Assembly (NCBI GenBank): GCA_009995705.1
Contig: JAADBR010000103.1
Span: forward strand, 1 to 24,666
Direction: 5' to 3'
From: Microcystis aeruginosa W13-11
GTDB lineage: Bacteria > Cyanobacteriota > Cyanobacteriia > Cyanobacteriales > Microcystaceae
DNA length: 24,666 nt
A program made the position numbers and the translations under genes. The notes under the pieces are model-generated. The model did not search any database. It was not told where the DNA came from and saw nothing but the letters and a program-made list of their open reading frames with translations. Shown here in pieces: positions 17,072 through 24,666 of the stretch; positions within the stretch are counted from its first letter, which is position 1, and every line of letters begins with the position of its first letter.

Positions 17072-17563
17072 CTAAACTGGCAAAAAGTCAAAATCTATAA
17101 TTTCTGCAAAGGTATAAGGACAAACTTGCGGAAACGTATCAACAGATAAACCAGTTTTTTTGATCACCGATCGCTTGGCTTTATCATAAATTATATCTAA
17201 CCTAGAAGCCCCATAATTGTAGAGGGTTTTTGACTGGAATAAAATTTCTAGTTCTAGACGGAAATTATCGATTTCATCGGCCAATCCCTGGCCACAATTA
17301 CCTTTTTCAGTCAGCCAATACTGATACATTAATAAATGTTTAACGGTTTGAATTAGATAGCTTTCCACTTGGTTTCTTTGTTCTCTCCCCAAATCTTCTA
17401 TCTCCGTTAAAAGATGTTCCCAATCTAAATTTTTCATCTCCCCGCGTCGAATTTGTTCGGTGGTTCGCTCAATCCACAAAACAAAGTCCTGATCATAAAG
17501 CTGTTTTAATTCTTCCAACTGCATAGATTTTTGAGATTGAGCCGCGCTTTTATGATCAATCAT
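17072..17563 (-). CDS. DUF29 family protein
   Basis: DUF29 proteins are small helical proteins abundant in cyanobacteria, with no proven function. The family pattern is clear: LYDQDFVLWIERTTEQIRRGE, then LDWEHLLTEIEDLGREQRNQVESYL, then HLLMYQYW. The C-terminal half is more divergent. Two ATG starts are possible. The one at 17563 gives 163 aa but lies inside a perfect palindrome five bases from the psaB terminator. The one at 17521 (MQLEELKQLYDQDF) gives 149 aa, closer to the usual family N-terminus. Neither has a Shine-Dalgarno. I list the longer form without strong preference. There is no room for a promoter between the psaB terminator and the longer start. Confidence 0.83.
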   Translation of the reverse strand: MIDHKSAAQSQKSMQLEELKQLYDQDFVLWIERTTEQIRRGEMKNLDWEHLLTEIEDLGREQRNQVESYLIQTVKHLLMYQYWLTEKGNCGQGLADEIDNFRLELEILFQSKTLYNYGASRLDIIYDKAKRSVIKKTGLSVDTFPQVCPYTFAEIIDFDFLPV

Positions 17564-17566
17564 AAA
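17549..17566. promoter_or_regulatory. Perfect 18-bp palindrome at the DUF29 gene start
   Basis: TTTATGAT-CA-ATCATAAA has two perfect 8-bp arms with a 2-bp centre, overlapping the upstream ATG candidate of the DUF29 gene and lying 28-45 bp before the second ATG at 17521. It would suit a dimeric repressor if the second ATG is the true start. No known regulator is matched. Confidence 0.35.
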
Positions 17567-17567
17567 C

Positions 17568-17600
17568 AAAAACCCCCCACCAATGGGCGGGGGGTTTTTT
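17568..17600 (-). terminator. Rho-independent terminator of psaA-psaB
   Basis: A5C6 (17568-17578) pairs with G6T5 (17589-17599) around a 10-nt centre, only about 18 nt after the psaB stop. Reading on the minus strand the GC stem is followed by five T, a G and three T. It is symmetrical enough to work in both directions. Confidence 0.88.
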
Positions 17601-17618
17601 AGTTACCTGATTCAAGGT

Positions 17619-19832
17619 TTAGCCGAACTTGCCAGCAGTGGAAGCGATCAAGAAGGCGGCGTAGGTGAAGATATAGCCAACGGTGAAGTGAGCTAAACCA
17701 ACCAAACGAGCCTGAACGATCGAGAGAGCCACGGGTTTGTCTTTCCAACGAACCAGGTTCGCCAGAGGAGTGCGTTCGTGGGCCCAGACGATAGTTTCGA
17801 TCAACTCTTGCCAGTAACCACGCCAAGAGATCAGGAACATGAAACCGGTTGCCCAAACGAGGTGTCCAAAGAGGAACATCCAGGCCCAGACAGAAAGGTT
17901 ATTAACACCGTAGGGGTTGTAACCGTTGATTAACTGAGCCGAGTTAGCCCAGAGGTAATCGCGGAACCAGCCCATCAGGTAGGTGGAGTTTTCGTTAAAC
18001 TGAGCCACGTTACCCGACCAGACACCGAGGTGTTTCCAGTGCCAGTAGAAGGTTAACCAACCCAGGGTGTTCAACATCCAGAACATGGCTAGGTAGAAGG
18101 AATCCCAAGCAGAGATGTCGCAAGTACCGCCACGGCCCGGACCGTCGCAAGGGAAGGAATACCCGAAGTCTTTTTTATCGGGCATTAATTTGGAACCACG
18201 AGCGTCTAAAGCACCTTTAACCAGGATTAGAACGGTGGTGTGTAAACCAAGAGCGATCGCATGGTGAACGAGGAAGTCGCCAGGACCGATGGTTAAGAAG
18301 AGGGAGTTAGTGCCGCTATTGATTGCGTCTAACCAACCGGGTAACCAAACATCACCGTAGTTGGGATAGGCGGTGTAAGCGATACTATCGGGGTTAGACA
18401 ACAGTACGTTCATACCGTACAGGGTTTTACCGGAAGCTGCTTGCACGAATTGAGCGAACACAGGTTCGATCAAGATTTGTTTTTCGGGAGTACCGAAAGC
18501 GACAACCACGTCGTTATGAACGTAGAGGCCGAGGGTGTGGAAACCTAAGAAAAGGGAAACCCAGCTTAGGTGAGAGATGATCGCTTCTTTATGCTCCAGC
18601 ATCCGCGCCAGCACGTTATCTTTGTTCGCTTCGGGATCATAGTCACGCACGAAGAAGATAGCACCGTGGGCGAAAGCACCCACCGCTAGGAAACCAGCGA
18701 TGTATTGGTGGTGGGTATAAAGAGCCGCTTGGGTAGTGTAGTCCTTAGCGATAAAGGCATAAGGGGGTAGCGCGTACATATGCTGCGCCACCAGAGAGGT
18801 GATCACGCCTAAAGAAGCCAGTGCCAAACCGAGTTGGAAGTGGAGAGAGTTGTTAACCGTGTCATAAAGATTTTTGTGACCGGCTCCTAACTTACCACTG
18901 GGGGGTCTGTGGGCATTGAGGATGTCCTTGATGCTGTGACCGATGCCCCAGTTGGTGCGGTACATATGACCAGCCACAATGAAGATCACAGCGATCGCCA
19001 AGTGGTGGTGAGCCATATCGGTTAACCAGAGGGACTCGGTTTGGGGATGGAAACCACCTAAGAAGGTGAGAATCGCAGTTCCCGCGCCTTGGGCAGTACC
19101 GAAAATGTGACTAGCCGTATCGGGGTTTTCTGCATACACACTCCAGTTGCCGGTGAAGAAGGGTAGTAAACCCGCCGGGTGGGGGGGAGTGGAGAGGAAG
19201 TTGTCCCAACCAACGTGCTGACCGCGGGATTCGGGGATAGCAACGTGAACGAGGTGTCCGGTCCAAGCCAGAGAGCTAACACCGAACAGAGCGGCGAGGT
19301 GGTGGTTCAGGCGAGATTCAGCGTTTTTGAACCAAGCGAGGCTAGGACGGAACTTAGGTTGTAAGTGTAACCAGCCAGCAAAGAGGAAAATCGCCGAGAG
19401 AATCAGCAGGAACACCGCACCTTGGTAGAGGTCTTGGTTGGAGGTCATCCCGATGGTGTAGAACCAGTGGTAAACCCCGGAATAGGCGATGTTAACCGGA
19501 TTAGAAGCGCCAGCTTGGGTGAAGGCATCCACAGCGCCTTTACCGAACTGGGGATCCCAAATCGCGTGGGCGATGGGACGGATATTTAAGGGATCTTTGA
19601 TCCACTGCTCGAAGTTGCCTTGCCAAGCGACGTGGAATATAGTGCCGGAAGTCCACAGGAAAATGATTGCAATGTGGCCGAAGTGCGACGCGAAAATCTT
19701 TTGGTAGAGATTCTCTTCCGTCATGCCATCATGACTTTCAAAATCGTGGGCTGTGGCGATCCCGTACCAAATCCGACGGGTGGTCGGATCTTGGGCTAGA
19801 TCTTGGCTAAATTTAGGGAATTTAGTTGCCAT
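17619..19832 (-). CDS. psaB: Photosystem I P700 apoprotein A2
   Basis: PsaB forms with PsaA the heterodimeric core of photosystem I in the thylakoid membrane. It binds half of the electron transfer chain (P700, A0, A1) and many antenna chlorophylls. The protein is full length at 737 aa, beginning [16 protein letters not shown] and ending ASTAGKFG. The FX iron-sulfur cluster ligands are present as C562 and C571 in [12 protein letters not shown]. Numerous His-rich membrane helices are visible (for example NHHLAALFG and [10 protein letters not shown]), fitting the 11-helix fold. It follows psaA after 178 bp that contain a hairpin, and is followed by a strong terminator. The start is the ATG at 19832. 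No broken residues were seen. Confidence 0.99.
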   Translation of the reverse strand: MATKFPKFSQDLAQDPTTRRIWYGIATAHDFESHDGMTEENLYQKIFASHFGHIAIIFLWTSGTIFHVAWQGNFEQWIKDPLNIRPIAHAIWDPQFGKGAVDAFTQAGASNPVNIAYSGVYHWFYTIGMTSNQDLYQGAVFLLILSAIFLFAGWLHLQPKFRPSLAWFKNAESRLNHHLAALFGVSSLAWTGHLVHVAIPESRGQHVGWDNFLSTPPHPAGLLPFFTGNWSVYAENPDTASHIFGTAQGAGTAILTFLGGFHPQTESLWLTDMAHHHLAIAVIFIVAGHMYRTNWGIGHSIKDILNAHRPPSGKLGAGHKNLYDTVNNSLHFQLGLALASLGVITSLVAQHMYALPPYAFIAKDYTTQAALYTHHQYIAGFLAVGAFAHGAIFFVRDYDPEANKDNVLARMLEHKEAIISHLSWVSLFLGFHTLGLYVHNDVVVAFGTPEKQILIEPVFAQFVQAASGKTLYGMNVLLSNPDSIAYTAYPNYGDVWLPGWLDAINSGTNSLFLTIGPGDFLVHHAIALGLHTTVLILVKGALDARGSKLMPDKKDFGYSFPCDGPGRGGTCDISAWDSFYLAMFWMLNTLGWLTFYWHWKHLGVWSGNVAQFNENSTYLMGWFRDYLWANSAQLINGYNPYGVNNLSVWAWMFLFGHLVWATGFMFLISWRGYWQELIETIVWAHERTPLANLVRWKDKPVALSIVQARLVGLAHFTVGYIFTYAAFLIASTAGKFG

Positions 19833-19968
19833 AGCTGTTTAGGAAATTCTCCTCTCTAAATAACTGAGGCTCTTACACGAGTGCTGGTTATTTCCTTTTT
19901 TAAATTCACCTTCTGTAATAGGAAACGCTTACAGAGGTATCGGTCAATCGACGCCCGTTGAGCCTAGT

Positions 19969-19995
19969 CTTGCCAATCCCTGGGGGACTGGCAAG
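19969..19995 (-). promoter_or_regulatory. Stem-loop in the psaA-psaB spacer
   Basis: CTTGCCAATCCC (19969-19980) pairs with GGGACTGGCAAG (19984-19995) at 11 of 12 positions with a 3-nt loop, 15 nt after the psaA stop. No T-run follows on the minus strand, so it is more likely an mRNA stability, processing or partial attenuation element than a full terminator. Confidence 0.6.
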
Positions 19996-20010
19996 CCCTT
20001 ATAGGCAAGT

Positions 20011-22260
20011 TTAGCCAATCGAGAGACTTCTGGCCAAGAAGAATGCCCAAGTGGTGACAATACCGCCTAAGAGGTAGTGAGCCACACCAACGGCACGACC
20101 TTGAATGATGCTCAGGGCGCGAGGTTGGATAGCGGGGGCAACTCTTAACTTGTTGTGCGCCCAAACGATCGACTCGATTAATTCTTGCCAGTAGCCGCGA
20201 CCACTGAACAGGAACATCAAGCTAAACGCGAAGACGAAGTGACCAGCTAGGAACATGATTCCGTAGGCAGACAGGGCAGAGCCATAGGAGTTAATCACCT
20301 GAGCTGATTGCGCCCAGAGGAAATCGCGTAACCAACCGTTGATGGTGATGGCACTTTGGGCGAAGTTACCGAGGGTAACGTGGGTGACAGTGCCATCGGG
20401 GGCGACGGTTCCCCAGACATCGGACTGCATTTTCCAGCTAAAGTGGAAGATTACAATCGAGAGGGAGTTGTACATCCAGAACAGGCCGAGGAAGACGTGA
20501 TCCCAACCCGAAACTTGGCAGGTACCGCCGCGACCGGGACCATCGCAGGGGAAACGGAAACCGAGATTTGCTTTATCCGGAATCAGACGGGAACCACGAG
20601 CGTAGAGAACCCCTTTGAGGAGAATCAACACGGTGACATGGATGGTGAAGGCGTGGATGTGATGCACGAGGAAATCGGCAGTACCGAGAGTGATCGGCAT
20701 CATGGCCACTTTGCCACCCACTGCCACTACGTCGCCACCGAAAGCATAACTAGCGGTAGTGAGAGCGTTAGGAGCGGTGTTGCCGGGGGCTAGGGTGTGG
20801 AGACTTTGTACCCATTGGGCAAAGATGGGTTGTAGTTGAATTCCCGTATCCGAGAACGTATCTTGGGGACGACCAAAAGCCCGCATGGTGTCGTTGTGAA
20901 TGTATAAACCGAAGCTATGGAAGCCGAGGAAAATACATACCCAGTTCAGGTGGGAGATAATTGCGTCGCGATGACGGATCATCCGATCGAGCAGGTTATC
21001 CACGTTTTTGGCCGGATCGTAGTCCCGCACCATGAAGATCGCTCCGTGCGCTCCCGCACCGACGATTAAGAAGCCACCGATCCAAGTGTGGTGAGTGAAC
21101 AAGGATAGTTGGGTGGCGTAGTCAGTCGCCTGATAGGGATAGGGCGGCATGGCGTACATATGGTGGGCCACGATGATGGTTAGCGAACCTAAGAGAGCCA
21201 GGTTAATCGCTAACTGGGCGTGCCAAGAGGTGGTCAGGATTTCGTACAGTCCTTTGTGACCCTGACCGGTGAAGGGACCTTTGTGGTTTTCGAGGATTTC
21301 CTTCATGCTGTGACCGATACCCCAGTTGGTACGGTACATATGACCAGCAATAATGAATAATACAGCGATCGCCAAGTGATGGTGAGCGGTATCGGAAAGC
21401 CAGAGACCACCAGTCACGGGGTTCAAGCCACCTTTGAAGGTGAGGAAATCCGAGTAAGCACCCCAGTTAAGGGTAAAGAAGGGGGTCAAACCCTGGGCGA
21501 AACTGGGATATAAATCCGCCATCTTGCTCGGTTCGAGGATGAACTCGTGGGGCAAGGGGATATCTTGGGGAGCGACTCCCGCATCGAGGAGTTTGTTCAC
21601 CGGTAAAGAAACGTGAATCTGATGACCGGCCCAACCTAGGGAACCTAAGCCGAGTAAACCCGCCAAGTGGTGGTTCATCATCGATTCCACGTTTTGGAAC
21701 CATTCCAGTTTCGGTGCGCTTTTGTGGTAATGGAACCAACCGGCAAACAGCATCAGGCCCGCCATAACTAAACCACCGATAGCGGTGCAGTATAGCTGAT
21801 AGCTGTTGGTGAACCCGGAAGCCCGCCAGAGGTAGAACAGACCAGAGGTGATCTGAATACCGTGGAAACCACCGCCCACATCGCCGTTGAGGATGCCTTG
21901 ACCGACGATCGGCCAGACCACTTGGGCGCTGGGTTTGATGGCGAGCGGGTTGGTTAACCAAGCTTCATAGTTAGAAAATTTCGCGCCGTGGAAGTACATT
22001 CCACTTAGCCAAACGAAGACAACGGCGAGATGTCCGAAGTGGGCGCTGAAGATTTTCCGAGAAATATCTTCGAGATCGCTGGTTTGACTATCAAAATCGT
22101 GGACGTTGGCGTGTAGGTTCCAAATCCAGGTGGTGGTTTTGGGTCCTTTGGCTAAAGTGCGATCAAAATGCCCCGGTTGACCCCACTTCTCAAAGGAAGT
22201 AGGTACTGGGTCTTTATCTACAATCACTTTAGCTACCGCCTCTTTGGGGGGGAGTGCCAT
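20011..22260 (-). CDS. psaA: Photosystem I P700 apoprotein A1
   Basis: PsaA pairs with PsaB as the photosystem I reaction-centre core. The protein is full length at 749 aa, from [20 protein letters not shown] to LARSLSIG. The conserved N-terminal [20 protein letters not shown] follows the variable start. The FX cluster ligands are C572 and C581 in [12 protein letters not shown]. Chlorophyll-binding His-rich helices such as [17 protein letters not shown] and [14 protein letters not shown] are intact. The ATG at 22260 has GAGGAGAA about eight bases upstream. It is first in the psaA-psaB operon, with a long unannotated leader region upstream. No truncation or missing ligand was seen. Confidence 0.99.
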   Translation of the reverse strand: MALPPKEAVAKVIVDKDPVPTSFEKWGQPGHFDRTLAKGPKTTTWIWNLHANVHDFDSQTSDLEDISRKIFSAHFGHLAVVFVWLSGMYFHGAKFSNYEAWLTNPLAIKPSAQVVWPIVGQGILNGDVGGGFHGIQITSGLFYLWRASGFTNSYQLYCTAIGGLVMAGLMLFAGWFHYHKSAPKLEWFQNVESMMNHHLAGLLGLGSLGWAGHQIHVSLPVNKLLDAGVAPQDIPLPHEFILEPSKMADLYPSFAQGLTPFFTLNWGAYSDFLTFKGGLNPVTGGLWLSDTAHHHLAIAVLFIIAGHMYRTNWGIGHSMKEILENHKGPFTGQGHKGLYEILTTSWHAQLAINLALLGSLTIIVAHHMYAMPPYPYQATDYATQLSLFTHHTWIGGFLIVGAGAHGAIFMVRDYDPAKNVDNLLDRMIRHRDAIISHLNWVCIFLGFHSFGLYIHNDTMRAFGRPQDTFSDTGIQLQPIFAQWVQSLHTLAPGNTAPNALTTASYAFGGDVVAVGGKVAMMPITLGTADFLVHHIHAFTIHVTVLILLKGVLYARGSRLIPDKANLGFRFPCDGPGRGGTCQVSGWDHVFLGLFWMYNSLSIVIFHFSWKMQSDVWGTVAPDGTVTHVTLGNFAQSAITINGWLRDFLWAQSAQVINSYGSALSAYGIMFLAGHFVFAFSLMFLFSGRGYWQELIESIVWAHNKLRVAPAIQPRALSIIQGRAVGVAHYLLGGIVTTWAFFLARSLSIG

Positions 22261-22766
22261 GAGGATTCTCCTCTCTCGACAATAGACTTAGCGTTTTATT
22301 TGAGGATAGATTTTTTAACCTAAAAAAGGCAAGTTGAAATCTGACCCACCTTTTGTTAATGTCGCTTGACTTTCCTCTTGGGTGAGATTCCAGTCGAAAG
22401 CATCAATAGTAGATGATAAGTCTTTGTTCTCTCCTCTGTTCGTTGTGCTTAACAATAATTAAAATTCTCTCAATCCTTGATAGGAGAGACATTTTCTGCT
22501 ATGGACGGTCTTAGTCAGGGTCAGATCGGTAATTTTTCTTTACAAAAGTTTATTAATTGTCCCCCCAGAAGCCGATTTCCCCCTTTTCTCCCTCACCAGA
22601 CCATATAGAAAATTCAATAGATAGATTCTCAAAAAACAATCAAACAATTCTGTAGAATTGAGACGATAACCTGATCTTCTCGCGCTTTTGCTGACACCAG
22701 AGCATTCAATGACTCTGGCAAAAATCAATGGTTTGTATAGATTTTGGCCTTGGCTCTAGGAGGAAC
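22261..22766. other. Shared psaA / lipoprotein upstream region, about 500 bp
   Basis: This gap separates the divergent psaA and lipoprotein genes. On the psaA strand it contains a 46-codon open frame (22455 to 22315, TTG start) ending about 55 bp before psaA. TTTACAAA at 22539-22546, followed after 4 bp by a poor second half (TATTAATT), resembles the HLR1 site bound by RpaB at photosynthesis genes; only one half matches well. I could not place a convincing -35/-10 for psaA. On the plus strand the last 20 bases carry the lipoprotein Shine-Dalgarno. Confidence 0.45.
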
Positions 22767-23999
22767 GTGCTATCCCTACTACATAAATTAATCCCAGTCA
22801 AAACCCTTCGCATATGTCTTGTGATCGGTTTACTGACCACCCTGTTAACCGCCTGTGGCGATCGCTTGACGGCCAGCAATCTCCCCACTTCCGAAACCTC
22901 TAATCTTCCCGTCCTCCAAGGCCGCATTTCTGAGGTTGCTCCCCCCTCCCTAATTCAGGAACTGCGCCCCAGTTTAGAGCGTTACGCCCCCCAAGTAACC
23001 ATTCTCAGCCCTCTGGCCGAACAAGTTTTCGATGACACCCAGGTGATAGTTAAACTACAAGTGTCAGATCTGCCAATTTTCCAAGACGATACCCTAAAAC
23101 TAGGCCCCCACTTGAGCCTAATTGTCGATAATGAACCAGCAGCCGCTATTTACGATCTCAAACAGCCGATTATCCTAGAAAATCTTGCCCCTGGTACTCA
23201 CACCCTCCGCGTCTTGGCCCTGCGGCCTTGGCAGGAAAGTTTTAAAAATGATGGGGCATTTGCTGAAACAACCTTTCATATTCTGACAAAAACAGGCAAA
23301 AATGCTCCTGATCATAACTTGCCCTTATTAACCTACAGTAGTCCGCAAGGAATCTACGGTGCAGAACCGATCCTGCTCGATTTTTATCTGAGCAATGCTC
23401 CTCTACGTCTGTCCAATACTGCCAACGAAGATAATAATCTTCAAGATTGGCGCATTCGTGTCACAGTCAACGGTGAAAGCTTTCTGCTTGATACTTGGGA
23501 ACCGATCTATCTCAAGGGTTTTAACAAGGGCAATAACTGGGTACAACTAGAATTTATCGATGGTCAGGGAAATAAAGTCGAAAACGAGTTTAATACCAGC
23601 GTGCGCGTGATTAGCTTTGATCCCTCTTACCAAGACGGCCTCAGTCAATTAGTCCACAGCGATTTATCCCCTACAATTGCCCGTAGCATTGTTGATCCCA
23701 ACTATCAAACTATTCCCAGTCCAGAGGAAGAAACCCCTGTCGTTGAGGAAACCCCTGTTATTGAGGAAAACCCCGTTATTGAGGAAGAAAGCCCTATAGT
23801 TGAGGAAACCCCTGTTATTGAGGAAGAAAGCCCTATAGTTGAGGAAAAACCAGTAGAGACAGAAACAGTCGAAAAGCTAGAGGAAACCCCTGAAGCGATC
23901 GAATCTCCCCTAACCACCATACCAGACACAAAGGAGATTAACAAACCGGCCTCCGTTATTCAGCCTCCGCTAAAAGTGGAACCTATTCCCGAACCCTAG
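22767..23999 (+). CDS. Cyanobacterial lipoprotein with Glu/Pro-rich repeat tail
   Basis: Not a named family. The N-terminus is a lipoprotein signal: basic and hydrophobic residues ending in LLTTLLTAC, with the acylated Cys at residue 30 from the GTG at 22767. That GTG has AGGAGG three bases upstream (short spacing); the frame also runs back to an ATG at 22728 without a Shine-Dalgarno. A beta-rich, Ig-like-looking body follows (about residues 60-320), with VTILSPLAEQVFDDTQVIVKL and LAPGTHTLRVLALRPWQ. The C-terminal about 85 residues are a disordered tail of ETPVIEE/ESPIVEE repeats encoded by tandem DNA repeats. The product is probably an envelope lipoprotein whose tail spans the periplasm or wall. 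The TAG at 23997 is followed by 47 more in-frame codons that look coding, so it may be truncated. Confidence 0.78.
   Translation: MLSLLHKLIPVKTLRICLVIGLLTTLLTACGDRLTASNLPTSETSNLPVLQGRISEVAPPSLIQELRPSLERYAPQVTILSPLAEQVFDDTQVIVKLQVSDLPIFQDDTLKLGPHLSLIVDNEPAAAIYDLKQPIILENLAPGTHTLRVLALRPWQESFKNDGAFAETTFHILTKTGKNAPDHNLPLLTYSSPQGIYGAEPILLDFYLSNAPLRLSNTANEDNNLQDWRIRVTVNGESFLLDTWEPIYLKGFNKGNNWVQLEFIDGQGNKVENEFNTSVRVISFDPSYQDGLSQLVHSDLSPTIARSIVDPNYQTIPSPEEETPVVEETPVIEENPVIEEESPIVEETPVIEEESPIVEEKPVETETVEKLEETPEAIESPLTTIPDTKEINKPASVIQPPLKVEPIPEP
23724..23850 (+). repeat. In-frame tandem repeats coding the Glu/Pro tail (39-bp period)
   Basis: A 34-base stretch at 23775-23808 recurs exactly at 23814-23847, a 39-bp period coding 13 residues around the words VIEEESPIVEE. 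Shorter, degenerate units (EETPVVEETPVIEENP) lie before it. Every unit keeps frame, so copy number can vary without breaking the gene. Confidence 0.8.
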
Positions 24000-24143
24000 A
24001 ACAATAGCGAGGAAAAAATCACCATTTTTGATCGCGTTCAACAAACCTTAAATCGCCTCCAGTTACCCTCTCCCCCAGCAGAAAAAGATATCGAACTACC
24101 CACCCTCGATCCTCAATTATTCGGCAATGTCGAGCGGTCTTAG
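24000..24143 (+). other. In-frame coding-like extension after the lipoprotein stop
   Basis: Directly after the TAG at 23997-23999 the same frame continues for 47 codons, starting NNSEEKITIFDRVQQTLNRL and ending LFGNVERS, to a second TAG at 24141. It has an amphipathic helix and a Pro-rich link like the protein before it. This is best read as the original C-terminus cut off by a nonsense change, or as a readthrough extension. Confidence 0.5.
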
Positions 24144-24190
24144 AGCCTAGCTTAATCCAGTTTTCAGGGGAAGTGAGGAGGTGGGGGTTT

Positions 24191-24220
24191 TTCAGTGAGC
24201 AGTAAACAGTAATCAGTGAA
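24191..24220. repeat. Dispersed intergenic repeat (ATCAGTG type)
   Basis: CAGTGAGCAGTAAACAGTAA and the following TCAGTGAA form tandem-like CAGTRA words. AGTAATCAGTG at 24208-24218 is identical to 3260-3270. It is the same class of short cyanobacterial intergenic repeat as that after pdhA. Confidence 0.45.
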
Positions 24221-24340
24221 AAGAAAGTTCCCAAGTTTGGTTCTATTGGAGTTAAAGTGATGAGCTTATCTTATCGAAAAAAGGGTTAGATACAGAAGCC
24301 AAAAACCTAACTAATACTATCCAAAATTACTCATGACTTG

Positions 24341-24349
24341 TGCTATAAT
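24341..24349 (+). promoter_or_regulatory. Extended -10 promoter of the IS607-type recombinase
   Basis: TGCTATAAT is an extended -10 (TGn plus a perfect TATAAT). With the -10 ending at 24349, transcription would begin at about 24356, which is the A of the ATG. A leaderless mRNA is therefore predicted. Confidence 0.55.
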
Positions 24350-24355
24350 CGTTTT

Positions 24356-24666
24356 ATGAGTAAGTTAACCATATCGGAAGCAGCTAAATTGAAAGGTGTA
24401 AGCGTATCGACGTTAAGGCGTTGGGAGTCTGAAGGTAAACTAATTCCAGAACGGACTGCTAATGGGCATCGTCGTTATACAATTTCTCAGTTGCTTGGTT
24501 TAAAAGAGAATCTCTCTTATACTGTTGGCTATTGCCGTGTTTCTAGTCATGACCAAAAGAAGGATTTAGAACGTCAAAAAGAAGTTGTCGAACTGTTTTG
24601 CGCTCAAAACGGTTGGCAAGTTGAAATTATAGACGACCTAGGTTCAGGACTTAACTACAACAAAAA
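24356..24666 (+). CDS. tnpA: IS607-type serine recombinase TnpA, N-terminal part (runs off the window)
   Basis: The first 103 codons are visible and the gene runs off the window's right edge. The N-terminus is a MerR-like winged helix (about residues 1-48): LTISEAAKLKGVSVSTLRRW, then IPERTANGHRRYT. A serine recombinase domain follows, with the catalytic block GYCRVSSHDQKKDLERQ (about 58-74), where the second Ser of the VSS is the expected nucleophile, then FCAQNGW and DDLGSGLNY. A MerR-type DNA-binding head ahead of a small serine resolvase domain is the architecture of IS607-family transposases, which usually precede a TnpB gene. An extended -10 lies directly before the ATG and there is no Shine-Dalgarno. 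Confidence 0.9.
   Translation, partial: MSKLTISEAAKLKGVSVSTLRRWESEGKLIPERTANGHRRYTISQLLGLKENLSYTVGYCRVSSHDQKKDLERQKEVVELFCAQNGWQVEIIDDLGSGLNYNK

Noticed and set aside
16909..17091. 60-codon minus-strand frame downstream of the DUF29 gene
   Set aside because: Phe/Cys-rich composition without a start signal, in the gap before the dynamin cluster promoter.
16981..17145. Plus-strand frame of 54 codons starting MSNLSEVLDILNRWLLDN
   Set aside because: The first 30 residues look protein-like, but it has no nearby Shine-Dalgarno, overlaps the end of the DUF29 gene antisense, and resembles nothing I know. Not strong enough to call.
20356..20793. 145-codon plus-strand frame antisense to psaA
   Set aside because: Long antisense frames are common opposite psaA because of its codon use. 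The Gly/Glu/His-rich product resembles no protein and there is no start signal.
21467..21961. 164-codon minus-strand frame inside psaA
   Set aside because: Alternative frame of psaA; it is Arg/Pro-rich with no start signal.
1..24666. CRISPR array, tRNA or rRNA genes
   Set aside because: I looked for regularly spaced repeats and for tRNA-like T-arm and acceptor patterns in the intergenic regions and saw none.

Overview
The window comes from a cyanobacterium. It carries psaA-psaB (photosystem I core), thf1/psb29 (thylakoid formation), ftn2/zipN (ARC6-type cell division), a DUF2808 protein and a deazaflavin (F0) synthase subunit. GCGATCGC octamers (HIP1-like, e.g. 2445, 5199, 5529), the modest GC content and the many short insertions and dispersed repeats suggest a Microcystis-like unicellular species. 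That genus call is inference.

Layout, left to right. 1-108: the C-terminal end of an IS200/IS605-type TnpA transposase. 146-1103: aat divergent from a small unknown protein. 1304-4356 (minus strand): a GT2 glycosyltransferase, a conserved unknown protein and pdhA. 4604-6844 (plus): ftn2/zipN. 7241-7558 (plus): a KGG-repeat stress-type protein. 7648-8779 (minus): a DUF2808 exported protein and smpB. 8981-10956 (plus): thf1 and cofH. 11067-16815 (minus): a three-gene cluster of two large dynamin-like GTPases with a one-TM protein between them. 17072-17563 (minus): a DUF29 protein. 17619-22260 (minus): psaA-psaB, ending in a strong hairpin terminator. 22767-23999 (plus): a repeat-tailed lipoprotein. 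24356 to the end (plus): the start of an IS607-type serine recombinase.

The most notable region is 11.0-16.8 kb. The promoter-proximal dynamin gene is broken twice by small insertions. One is a 93-bp MITE flanked by a TA duplication. The other is a 106-bp insert flanked by an 8-bp duplication. Removing each insert with one copy of its target duplication restores one continuous frame of 809 codons, whose stop overlaps the next gene's start by one base. The intact form is therefore a tandem-dynamin operon (809-aa GTPase, 263-aa membrane-anchored protein, 768-aa GTPase) with tight translational coupling. It is a candidate for an uncharacterised two-dynamin membrane-remodelling or stress/defence system. 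In this strain its first gene is decayed.

Other oddities: an in-frame stop near the end of the lipoprotein gene followed by 47 more coding-like codons; a possible 46-codon reading frame in the psaA leader; a strong hairpin between psaA and psaB; and an 18-bp perfect palindrome at the DUF29 start, immediately after the psaB terminator.
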